Part shown: positions 1 to 6,014 of the stretch, one piece after another
Layout of the letters: each line of letters begins with the position of its first letter
How positions within the stretch are numbered: the stretch's first letter is position 1
NCBI GenBank assembly: GCA_900771045.1
Contig: CAAGMM010000271.1
Location: 1-6,014, forward strand
From: Bacteroidales bacterium
Lineage (GTDB): Bacteria; Bacteroidota; Bacteroidia; Bacteroidales; F082
Direction: 5' to 3'
Length of the DNA stretch: 6,014 bases
Translations under genes and position numbers: made by a program
Notes under the pieces: generated by a model
Database searches by the model: none
What the model was told of the DNA's origin: nothing
Seen by the model: the letters and a program-made list of their open reading frames with translations, nothing else

Positions 1-120
1 TCGTGCGGCAAATCCCATTTTCTTCAACGCGAAGTTCACGCTGTCAGTAAGATCCTCCAAAGTGTAGAGAATCGTCCCGTCAAGGTCGAAGATGAAGAGT
101 TTTTTTGTCGAAAGATTCAT
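1..120 (-). CDS. HAD-superfamily hydrolase, phosphoglycolate phosphatase-like (5' part only)
   Basis: Only the first 40 codons lie in the window; the gene continues past position 1. The ATG is at 118-120. Residues 8-17 read LFIFDLDGTI, the HAD motif I (DxDGT): Asp12 would be the nucleophile that forms the phospho-aspartate, and Asp14 the general acid/base. The following stretch, TLEDLTDSVNFALKKMGF, matches the start of the helical cap seen in the phosphoglycolate phosphatase/beta-phosphoglucomutase-like branch, so a small cytoplasmic phosphatase or phosphomutase is expected. Tyr19 stands where an Asp or Asn is common in this branch (usually LLDT); this may be ordinary variation. There is no signal peptide. 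A promoter lies about 40 bases upstream, so the gene is probably transcribed separately from the pseudouridine synthase gene before it. The substrate cannot be told from this fragment. Confidence 0.87.
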   Translation of the reverse strand, partial: MNLSTKKLFIFDLDGTILYTLEDLTDSVNFALKKMGFAAR

Positions 121-354
121 AACCTTAATTCAAGAAACAAATGCAACTTTTTCGAGGAACAAAGGTACATAATTTTCGCATTGAACGCGCAAATTTTTCA
201 CCCTCAAATCCACAAATAGCCAACAAGAATGACTACAGGTGTGAGTAAACGTTCGAAAGGCTCTGAAGATGGTGTCGAAGCCGCATGTGCGCAGGGTGGA
301 ACGTCGCGAAATTAAGGATAATCAAGCGACACGGACGTGCTTTCGGAATACAAA
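121..354. other. Intergenic region without a gene
   Basis: These 234 bases separate the stop of the pseudouridine synthase gene from the start of the HAD hydrolase gene. Apart from the promoter at 160-193, I find nothing convincing. No ORF here resembles a protein, there is no tRNA-like fold, and no stable GC-rich hairpin followed by a T-run that would serve as an intrinsic terminator for the upstream operon. A 6-base inverted repeat (ACGTTC at 249-254, GAACGT at 299-304) is far enough apart to be chance. Confidence 0.6.
160..193 (-). promoter_or_regulatory. Bacteroidetes-type promoter for the HAD hydrolase gene
   Basis: Read on the minus strand, TACCTTTG (160-167) fits the Bacteroidetes -7 consensus TAnnTTTG exactly, and TTTG (190-193) fits the -33 box. 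The 22-base spacer is slightly longer than the usual 19-21. Transcription would begin near 150-155, giving a leader of roughly 30-35 bases before the ATG at 120. The assignment rests on motif and position only. Confidence 0.5.
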
Positions 355-1398
355 TCATTGATTTTCAGAATATTTATCCCATTTTTCAACGACGGCCTTC
401 ATATCGTCGGGCAGTTCCGATTCGAAATACATATCTTCCTTCGTCGTCGGGTGGACGAATCCTAACACACAGGCGTGCAAGGCCGGCCGCTTGAGCATCT
501 CGAAACAGTGTTCGACAAAGAGTCTGTATTTTGAAAAAGTCGTTCCCTTGATGACTTTGTCACCGCCGTATGTCTCATCGTCCAAAAGCGGATGTCCGAT
601 ATGCTGCATGTGGACGCGGATCTGATGCGTGCGTCCGGTCTCGAGCCTGCATTCCACGAGGCTCACGTAATGAAAACGGCGCAGGACTTTGTAATGCGTT
701 ATCGCCGGTTTGCCGTCGCTGCCGTCGGGGAAAACCGCCATTGAGACACGGTCGCGGATGTTGCGTCCGATATTGCCTTCGATAACGCCTTCGTCTTCAT
801 CAAAATCGCCCCAGACGACGGCCTGATAACGTCGCTGTATGCTGTGCTCGAAGAACTGTTTCGCGAGTATCGTCTGCGCCAGCTCGTTTTTCGCCACAAT
901 CATAAGGCCGGTCGTGCCTTTGTCGATGCGGTGCACGAGATAACCGAAGCCGTTTTCCACTTTTTGGCCCGTTTCCTTAAAATGAAACGCGAGAGCATTA
1001 AGCAGGGTGCCTGAAAAATTGCCGTGTCCGGGATGGACGACGAGCCCCGCCTGTTTGTTCACGACGATGACGTCGTCATCTTCATAAACGATGTCTAACG
1101 GAATATCTTCGGGCGTTATTACGATTTCGCGCGGCGGATAACTCAACACGATAGTCACGACATCGAGCGGCTTGACTTTGTAGTTCTGTTTCTCGGCCTT
1201 GCCGTTGACTAAGATACACCCGGCTTTGGCGGCCTGCTGCACACGGTTGCGCGAGACGTTTTCGAGACGACTCTGCACAAACTTGTCGATGCGCGTCATC
1301 GCCTGCCCCTTATCGACCTCTATGCGGAAATGCTCGAAAAGTTCGGAACTCTCCTCGGCGCGGTCATCACCGACAAAATTCTCCATATCGTCGGCCAT
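355..1398 (-). CDS. rluD: RluA/RluD-family 23S rRNA pseudouridine synthase
   Basis: Predicted cytoplasmic enzyme that isomerises uridine to pseudouridine in large-subunit rRNA; RluD members act on the helix 69 loop (E. coli 1911, 1915 and 1917). Of 347 residues, about 1-30 form an acidic leader, 33-80 an S4 RNA-binding domain (TRIDKFVQSRL...ILVNGK), and about 105-315 the catalytic domain. The signature HRIDKGTTGL at 156-165 carries the catalytic Asp159. Further family motifs are RLETGRTHQIRVH (251-263), HPLLDDETYGG (269-279) and ALHA (306-309). All key residues are present and the length is normal. The ATG at 1396-1398 lies one base after the stop of the T9SS gene (TGA-T-ATG), so translation is probably coupled; Met5 (ATG at 1384-1386) is a possible alternative. 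The stop is TGA at 355-357. The RluD subtype is inferred from domain layout, and exact target positions are not readable from sequence. Confidence 0.94.
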   Translation of the reverse strand: MADDMENFVGDDRAEESSELFEHFRIEVDKGQAMTRIDKFVQSRLENVSRNRVQQAAKAGCILVNGKAEKQNYKVKPLDVVTIVLSYPPREIVITPEDIPLDIVYEDDDVIVVNKQAGLVVHPGHGNFSGTLLNALAFHFKETGQKVENGFGYLVHRIDKGTTGLMIVAKNELAQTILAKQFFEHSIQRRYQAVVWGDFDEDEGVIEGNIGRNIRDRVSMAVFPDGSDGKPAITHYKVLRRFHYVSLVECRLETGRTHQIRVHMQHIGHPLLDDETYGGDKVIKGTTFSKYRLFVEHCFEMLKRPALHACVLGFVHPTTKEDMYFESELPDDMKAVVEKWDKYSENQ

Positions 1399-1399
1399 A

Positions 1400-3256
1400 T
1401 CATTTCTCTATGTTGAGTTTTCTGTACGTTTGTCCCTCAGAATCAACGATTTTGACGATATACACACCGCTACGGAGTTCGGAGACGTTTATTTTCCCAC
1501 ACTCGTTTTCAACTTTTACGAGTCGTCCGAAAATGTCGTAAATGCTCACTGAGGCGACGGGATTTTTGCCGGAGACGTAGAAAACGTCTTTTGCCGGATT
1601 AGGATAGACCGAAATATCGCCGGCGAGATAGTCGTTTTCGGCCGTTCCGACGTGGAAATCGCCGCCGACGACGGGCCTCAACATCACGGAGCCGGCGTAT
1701 GAACTGTTGTACCAGCCGTAGCCGACGTTATAGAAATTGTACTCCGAATTGTCCTCAGAAGTATCGAAGCCGACGTTTATCGTCATACTTTCCTGCTGCA
1801 TAATACCGACGTAGAACAGTCCGACGACGGTCACCGGTTCGGGAAATTCGTAATAGCCGAACCTGTAAATCTCATCATCCGACCATATCGGGCGCTGGTC
1901 GGCGAGGCGGTATATCTCGCTGCCGGGCTTGCCGTTGTTGTCGCCCCAGACGACGATGTCGAAAAAGTTGAAGTTGGCGTCGTTCTGAGTCCTGTTGAAA
2001 AGAATATCGACGCCGCGGATCGTATCGGGCAGAGAAGCGTTAAACTGCACCGCGAAACTCGACTCGTCGGGAGTCACGCCGTAGCCGCTCTCCGGAATGC
2101 CGTCATCATACGAATAATAATTGTAGAATTTCTGTATCATCACGAGTGAATCGCCGTCAGCCTGCTGATAATCAACAGGATTCACAAAATGATGGACGAG
2201 GAACGAAGCCGTATCGAGGTTGTTGTTGAAAGGGAAAAGGAAATTATGCAGCGTCATCTTATGCTTGGCCAACGTGTCGGCGACAAGGAAATCCTTTTCA
2301 TCTTCCTGCGTAAAAGCCCAGCCCCCGTCAAGCTCTTCGGCGGCGAAGGCATAAACGAACTGATGAGTCACGGTGTCGAGATTGGCGATATATGTCGTGA
2401 CAGACGTGGCTATAAATGCCGTTGGGTTGTTCTTATATTGACGATAAGGCATTGACGTATAACGTTTTAGCAGAGACGGTGCATGTTCCGAGAAACTCAT
2501 TTTTCTGTCGCCTTCGCTGGCATTCGTGCGATTTGCCGCGAGACACACGTAGTCGATGCTCCACTGGTCTACATTGCCGCGGTCGTTGGGATACATTGCC
2601 GGAGGAAGGGAGGCGTAATTATAGAAAAGGAGATAGACTTTCTCGCTGAATAACGCGCTATCGACTATCGGAATTCTCACTTCCCTGAAAAAACGCGTGC
2701 TGTCTTCGTTCAGAAAATCGGCAAGCGAGATACCGGGCCGCGACCAGAGATGGACGAACTCCACGGTATCTTCCGATTCGTCATAGAAACCCATCTCGCA
2801 CACCAACGAATCGGTTGATTCGGGAGCGTCTCCCCTGCCCTGAGGCTGATAAAAGAAACTCAGATAGACCGAGTCGGCGGGCGTGTAGTCACTCATGTTG
2901 ATGGCGACGGAAAGGAGGCTGTCGGCGATGAACGGGCTGCTGCTCGCACGTATGTAAACGGCTCCGTACCCATCAAGCGCGTCAAAAGTGGCCGCCTGGA
3001 AATTCGTCGGAAATATCGGGAAGCCGCTGTTGACGAAGACGGTCCTGTTCTGCCACAAGGCATTATCAGGGTAAGTCCTGACCGTGCTGAAATCATCAAA
3101 AAACGGGAGTTTTAAAACCGTATTGCTCACATTTACAGATGATTTCGTTTTGTTTTCGGCACCTGCCGTGAAACCCGTGAGATATTCCTGCGCACCGCAT
3201 TCCGCCGAAACGAAAAGCAGTATCAAGGCCGCTATTTTGCTTATTTTATTCATCAT
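1400..3256 (-). CDS. Secreted T9SS type A sorting-domain protein of unknown function
   Basis: A 618-residue exported protein. Residues 1-22 (MMNKISKIAALILLFVSAEC plus GA) form a signal peptide, with cleavage likely after Ala22; SAEC is a poor lipobox, so a lipoprotein is less likely. Residues about 547-618 are a T9SS C-terminal sorting domain: SVYPNPAKDVFYV, then SIYDIFGRLV, then ELRSGVYIVKI, ending YRKLNIEK. Such domains direct export across the outer membrane and are usually removed on attachment or release. Between them lie a beta-rich region (about 85-240, reminiscent of a jelly-roll/MAM-like fold) and a second module (about 375-535) opening with YYSYDDGIPESGYG, a pattern recurring in Bacteroidetes surface proteins. 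I see no catalytic motif. ATGs at 3256 and 3253 are both possible; they overlap the PASTA gene's end by 11 or 8 bases. Longer versions starting at TTG 3382 or ATG 3286 would put non-signal sequence ahead of the signal peptide and are less likely. The stop TGA is at 1400-1402. Confidence 0.88.
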   Translation of the reverse strand: MMNKISKIAALILLFVSAECGAQEYLTGFTAGAENKTKSSVNVSNTVLKLPFFDDFSTVRTYPDNALWQNRTVFVNSGFPIFPTNFQAATFDALDGYGAVYIRASSSPFIADSLLSVAINMSDYTPADSVYLSFFYQPQGRGDAPESTDSLVCEMGFYDESEDTVEFVHLWSRPGISLADFLNEDSTRFFREVRIPIVDSALFSEKVYLLFYNYASLPPAMYPNDRGNVDQWSIDYVCLAANRTNASEGDRKMSFSEHAPSLLKRYTSMPYRQYKNNPTAFIATSVTTYIANLDTVTHQFVYAFAAEELDGGWAFTQEDEKDFLVADTLAKHKMTLHNFLFPFNNNLDTASFLVHHFVNPVDYQQADGDSLVMIQKFYNYYSYDDGIPESGYGVTPDESSFAVQFNASLPDTIRGVDILFNRTQNDANFNFFDIVVWGDNNGKPGSEIYRLADQRPIWSDDEIYRFGYYEFPEPVTVVGLFYVGIMQQESMTINVGFDTSEDNSEYNFYNVGYGWYNSSYAGSVMLRPVVGGDFHVGTAENDYLAGDISVYPNPAKDVFYVSGKNPVASVSIYDIFGRLVKVENECGKINVSELRSGVYIVKIVDSEGQTYRKLNIEK

Positions 3257-4232
3257 AATAATATTCGTCGTCAATTTCAACGTCATCGTAGTTATGTTCA
3301 AGGTTTTTATCTGTCGAAGATATGGAATCGCCAATGTCGCGTGAGAATTCTCTCCCTTCGATGAGACAATCCACGCTGTCAATCATAAGGTTAAGTTCCT
3401 CATCGGACAAATCCTGTCTGTTTGCGTCGATAAGAGAATCTTTCATTTCCGTAAGTTTGGCTAATTTCTCGAAATCGAAGTCGGTTTCCGGGCAGAGCCA
3501 GATATTTACCGGCGTTCCGAGTTCGACCATCGTCATAGAAGAATATGACGGCTTCATCTTCCACACGCGGAGGTTTTCAATGTCGTCAGTACCGGTAAAG
3601 ACCGTTTCGCCGAGGTTGAGCGAGACGTTGTAGAGAGCCGTTTTCGACTCGCCGATGGTTTTTCCGATGAGGTTTGGCACGTAAGTTTTCTTACTGCCGT
3701 TGCCGATTCCGACGTCGAGTGTGACATCCGTCCCCTTATGAAGTACCGTGCCCGGTTCCACCGGAATTCCATCGACATATTGCTGTACGACAGCGTTTTT
3801 CGCTATATGTTCGACGAAATTCAGGGTATTGACGTTCAGGCCGAGGGTGTTGAGCGATGTGAGGGCCTGCCGCAGCGACAAGTTACGGAGGTTCGGCATC
3901 TGCACCGTCTCCGGCGACTTCGACACGACGATATAATAAACGTTCCTTCCCCGTTTGACGTTGGAGTTGGCACGCGGGTTCTGCTGATACACGGAGCCGA
4001 CGGGCATATCCTTGACGTAAATGCTGTCAACGAGTATGAAGTCGAAGTCGGAGGAATAGTTTTCAACGACCCATTCCGCATCATGTCCGACGAAATCGGG
4101 CATCTTGATCTCCTCACCATGCCTCGTGCAGCCGTTCAGCATCTTGTAAGACACGAACATTATCACGAAGAACACTGCAATGACAATGCCGAGGTGTATG
4201 TAGAATTTCCCTTCCTTAAGAAACATCATCAT
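3246..4232 (-). CDS. Membrane-anchored protein with three PASTA domains
   Basis: Counting from the ATG at 4230-4232 the protein has 328 residues. Residues 1-10 are a short cytoplasmic end, about 12-30 one transmembrane helix (HLGIVIAVFFVIMFVSY), and the rest should lie in the periplasm. Three PASTA repeats follow at roughly 41-104 (KMPDFVGHDAEWVV), 107-175 (VQMPNLRNLSLRQAL, then PGTVLHKGTDVTL) and 183-248 (YVPNLIGKTIGESKTAL). PASTA domains in other bacteria bind peptidoglycan or muropeptides, often fused to Ser/Thr kinases or PBPs; neither is present here. Residues about 250-328 form a charged, probably helical then disordered tail ending in DDVEIDDEYYYDE. The start could also be either of the next two ATGs (4229, 4226). 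A TTG at 4250 is in frame but falls in the promoter. This is the first gene of the operon with the T9SS cargo and pseudouridine synthase genes. A cell-wall sensing or anchoring role is inferred from the domains only. Confidence 0.9.
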   Translation of the reverse strand: MMMFLKEGKFYIHLGIVIAVFFVIMFVSYKMLNGCTRHGEEIKMPDFVGHDAEWVVENYSSDFDFILVDSIYVKDMPVGSVYQQNPRANSNVKRGRNVYYIVVSKSPETVQMPNLRNLSLRQALTSLNTLGLNVNTLNFVEHIAKNAVVQQYVDGIPVEPGTVLHKGTDVTLDVGIGNGSKKTYVPNLIGKTIGESKTALYNVSLNLGETVFTGTDDIENLRVWKMKPSYSSMTMVELGTPVNIWLCPETDFDFEKLAKLTEMKDSLIDANRQDLSDEELNLMIDSVDCLIEGREFSRDIGDSISSTDKNLEHNYDDVEIDDEYYYDE

Positions 4233-4247
4233 ATTTTTTATGAACTG

Positions 4248-4278
4248 CAAATATAATGATTTTTCTTATTCCCTGAAA
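4248..4278 (-). promoter_or_regulatory. Bacteroidetes-type promoter of the PASTA operon
   Basis: On the minus strand, TATATTTG (4248-4255) matches the -7 consensus TAnnTTTG perfectly. TTTC (4275-4278) sits exactly 19 bases upstream as a one-mismatch -33 box. The predicted transcription start is around 4241-4244, giving a leader of only about 10-17 bases to the ATG cluster at 4224-4232. No Shine-Dalgarno sequence is present, as is normal for this phylum. It is the only promoter I can see for the three-gene operon. Confidence 0.65.
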
Positions 4279-4297
4279 GAAGAAGAAAATATTTTCC

Positions 4298-5869
4298 TCA
4301 AAATCCGCCTGCAAACATTCTCCAGAAAAGGTGTTCCATCTGCTTCCACGACTCGGCTGTAGCGGCTTCAAACTCCATCGTGTAGTTGTTGAGAAGTCGC
4401 GTCACGTCATCTTTTCCGCCTTCGTCAAGAAGTCTGACGACATCTTTTTCAAGCGATGGGAGATCTTTCGTAAATTTATCTTCGTAACGAAGTATCTCAT
4501 TGAACATCAGCTGTTTAGTGCTGCCCCATCTGACTTGTGCGAGTTTGTTGGCCTTGCGGTAGCGCCAGATTGCGGTCTCTTCGTCGTAACGGTCGTGGCC
4601 GCAGCGGTCGAAGCAGGACGGCATCTTTGACGCGCCGCAGAAAACGGGTATTCTCGGGCTTTGTCCCGGGTTTTCGACTGACAGCCAGCACACTCCGCCA
4701 ATTTCATCGGGAAGCCAGTCGCGCAGTTGCGCCACGAATGAATACGAGCACCACGAGACGGCCACCGTGCGGCGGAACTCTATCGTCCCCGGCTTGACAA
4801 TGTTCCATGTCTGCTGTTCCCAGCTTCCTATCCACGGGTTCGCTATCGGGCTGGTTATCGTGTCGCCGTTGCGGTCAGTGGCTTTAAGGTTCTTCGTCAT
4901 ATCCATATCGGTGCCTTCGTAGGTGCTGCGGAAGAGGCGCGTCACGTCGGTCACGCTGACGGGTTTTTCGGGTTTGACCGAGAAAGGCAGTTCGACATCG
5001 TCTAAATTAAGATTCAATGACGGAGCTAACTCGTTGAAAATAAAGTATTCGCGTTCGCGGTGATTCTTCCCGTCGGAATAACTTGAGGAGAAGGCCTTAT
5101 ACCAAATCAGTTCGCCTTCGCCGTCCCACAAACCGTATTTTTTGGCTATTTTCTCTACATTGTCCGAGCAGAGGAAGTTGTCGGGGTCGTTTCTGTTGAG
5201 TTTGATGATGCGCGGGATGTTGGCGGAGACGCAGACTTCGTCATCAGGGACTCGTTGCGCTGCCCACACGGCACCCGGCTTCTTCGGGCCCGCACCCATT
5301 ATTTCAAACAGCCAGACTTCGTTTTTGTCGGCTATCGTGATGCATTCGCCGCCGTCGCCGTAACCGTATTTCTCGGCGAGTTCGGTTATCACGCGGATGG
5401 CGTCGCGGGCGTTGTCACAACGTTGAAGAGCGATGCGTTCAAGCTCCTCAATGCAAAACCATCCCTCATTGTTGACTAACGTGTCGGGGCCGGAGAACGT
5501 CGTCTCGCCTATGGCGAGCTGTTTCTCGTTGAGGCATGGATAGGCCGTGTTGAGGTACGAATAAGTGTGCTCCACTTCGGGAACCTCGCCGACTAACTCG
5601 ACGCGGCGGCTGTCGTATGGGTCGGCGGTGTGCATGGTGCCCTTATAGACTTTGTGCATGGCGCCTTTCTCGTGGTCTTGAGCCGGTTCCCAGCGCATCC
5701 ATGTGCGATAAAAACCGTCACAAGTGTGCGACGTTATAACGGAGCCGTCGGCCGAAGCCTTCTTACCGACCATAATGCTCGTACAATTCGTGAATTCAGT
5801 GTCCTGAGCGCGTGCAATCAAACAAAAAACACTGATAATCAATGTGAAGAAAATAGTTTTGCGTTTCAT
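4298..5869 (-). CDS. Secreted C69-family dipeptidase (PepD-like, N-terminal nucleophile)
   Basis: A complete 523-residue peptidase expected to cleave dipeptides in the periplasm or outside the cell. Residues 1-21 or so (MKRKTIFFTLIISVFCLIAR) are a signal peptide. The family hallmark follows: CTSIMVGKKASADGSVITSH beginning at Cys29. In C69 enzymes a short propeptide is removed so that this Cys becomes the N-terminal nucleophile, so processing between Asn28 and Cys29 is expected. Other family-like segments are QLAIGETTFSG (117-127), EGWFCIEELERIALQRC (135-151), ECITIADKNEVWLFEIMGAG (175-194), VSANIPRI (214-221) and NPWIGSWEQQTWNI (344-357). Length agrees with secreted Bacteroidetes members. The mature protein holds about 13 cysteines, many for the family, so disulfides are possible. 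The ATG is at 5867-5869 in A/T-rich sequence; the stop TGA is at 4298-4300. The gene starts 33 bases after the preceding one ends. I see no clear promoter of its own and no terminator after it. Confidence 0.92.
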   Translation of the reverse strand: MKRKTIFFTLIISVFCLIARAQDTEFTNCTSIMVGKKASADGSVITSHTCDGFYRTWMRWEPAQDHEKGAMHKVYKGTMHTADPYDSRRVELVGEVPEVEHTYSYLNTAYPCLNEKQLAIGETTFSGPDTLVNNEGWFCIEELERIALQRCDNARDAIRVITELAEKYGYGDGGECITIADKNEVWLFEIMGAGPKKPGAVWAAQRVPDDEVCVSANIPRIIKLNRNDPDNFLCSDNVEKIAKKYGLWDGEGELIWYKAFSSSYSDGKNHREREYFIFNELAPSLNLNLDDVELPFSVKPEKPVSVTDVTRLFRSTYEGTDMDMTKNLKATDRNGDTITSPIANPWIGSWEQQTWNIVKPGTIEFRRTVAVSWCSYSFVAQLRDWLPDEIGGVCWLSVENPGQSPRIPVFCGASKMPSCFDRCGHDRYDEETAIWRYRKANKLAQVRWGSTKQLMFNEILRYEDKFTKDLPSLEKDVVRLLDEGGKDDVTRLLNNYTMEFEAATAESWKQMEHLFWRMFAGGF

Positions 5870-5902
5870 AATAAAATATTTTTTAACTTTTTTATCCGAG
5901 AA

Positions 5903-6014
5903 CTAACGGTTAATAATCCACTTATCGATGTTTCTGCATTCCGTGCTGAAGTTGACACCTATTTTAATAATGCTGCGTTCATCACTTTTGAAAGGCTCGG
6001 CGTAACCTTTTTCA
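5903..6014 (-). CDS. C-terminal end of a probable AAA-ATPase/PDDEXK_9 (DUF1703) protein (partial)
   Basis: Reading the minus strand from 6013 down to a TAG stop at 5903-5905 gives 36 codons in frame; the gene begins outside the window. The tail contains PFKSDERSIIKIGVNFSTE followed by CRNIDKWIIN. A final strand of the form KIGVNFS-ETRNI-W is what I recall at the end of Bacteroidetes proteins that pair an AAA-ATPase-like domain with a PD-(D/E)XK nuclease domain (PF08011). These are often multicopy and of unknown cellular role. The match rests on a short tail from memory, so it is a family suggestion, not a firm assignment. That the segment codes for protein is better supported, because the frame is open to the window edge and stops 33 bases before the dipeptidase start. 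Confidence 0.65.
   Translation of the reverse strand, partial: EKGYAEPFKSDERSIIKIGVNFSTECRNIDKWIINR

Noticed and set aside
249..304. Inverted repeat ACGTTC / GAACGT in the gap downstream of rluD
   Set aside because: It is only 6 bases long with 44 bases between the arms. It does not extend to a longer stem and is not followed by a T-run, so chance is the simplest explanation.
326..345. Possible small hairpin CACG-GA-CGTG near the rluD stop, as a terminator
   Set aside because: The loop would be only two bases, the stem four, and no T-run follows on the minus strand.
3257..3382. N-terminal extension of the T9SS cargo gene to TTG 3382 or ATG 3286
   Set aside because: It would overlap the PASTA gene by up to 137 bases and place up to 42 residues before a clean signal peptide that begins at the ATG pair 3253/3256.
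3738..4256. A 172-codon plus-strand open frame opposite the PASTA gene
   Set aside because: It runs antisense to a gene with clear PASTA domains and a transmembrane helix. Its own translation shows no recognisable domain, and the end covers the promoter region. It is best explained as a coding shadow.
4285..4296. Perfect 12-base palindrome GAAAATATTTTC after the dipeptidase stop
   Set aside because: It is entirely A/T-rich apart from its ends, has no loop and no following T-run suited to termination. Palindromes like this arise easily in an A/T-rich gap.
5870..5902. Promoter in the A/T-rich 33-base gap upstream of the dipeptidase
   Set aside because: No TAnnTTTG -7 box or TTTG -33 box can be placed at proper spacing. 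The A/T richness alone fits translation-initiation context in this phylum.

Overview
This window looks like chromosomal DNA of a Bacteroidota species, most likely a Bacteroidales lineage with a type IX secretion system (T9SS). Three things point there. One protein ends in a T9SS C-terminal sorting domain. Two gaps carry promoters of the Bacteroidetes type (TTTG-like -33 and TAnnTTTG -7 boxes). Start codons sit behind A/T-rich sequence with no Shine-Dalgarno motif. All recognisable genes are on the minus strand, so transcription runs from high to low coordinates.

In transcription order: (1) at 5903-6014, the last 36 codons of a protein whose end resembles Bacteroidetes AAA-ATPase/PD-(D/E)XK (PDDEXK_9, formerly DUF1703) proteins. 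(2) At 4298-5869, a complete secreted C69-family dipeptidase with an N-terminal-nucleophile cysteine. (3) A 65-base gap (4233-4297) with a good promoter. (4) At 3246-4232, a membrane-anchored protein with three PASTA domains and no kinase domain. (5) At 1400-3256, a secreted, mostly beta-rich T9SS cargo protein of unknown function. (6) At 355-1398, an RluA/RluD-type 23S rRNA pseudouridine synthase. (7) A 234-base gap (121-354) with a promoter. (8) At 1-120, the first 40 codons of a HAD-family phosphatase.

Genes 4-6 look like one operon: the PASTA and T9SS genes overlap by 8-11 bases, and the T9SS and pseudouridine synthase genes are one base apart. The operon links a periplasmic, probably peptidoglycan-binding anchor, a surface or secreted protein, and a housekeeping ribosome-modification enzyme. 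The dipeptidase and the HAD phosphatase are probably separate transcription units.

I see no CRISPR array, insertion sequence, tRNA, rRNA or convincing intrinsic terminator, and no clear sign of a new defence or mobile system. The least explained item is the T9SS cargo protein held inside the PASTA-pseudouridine synthase operon.
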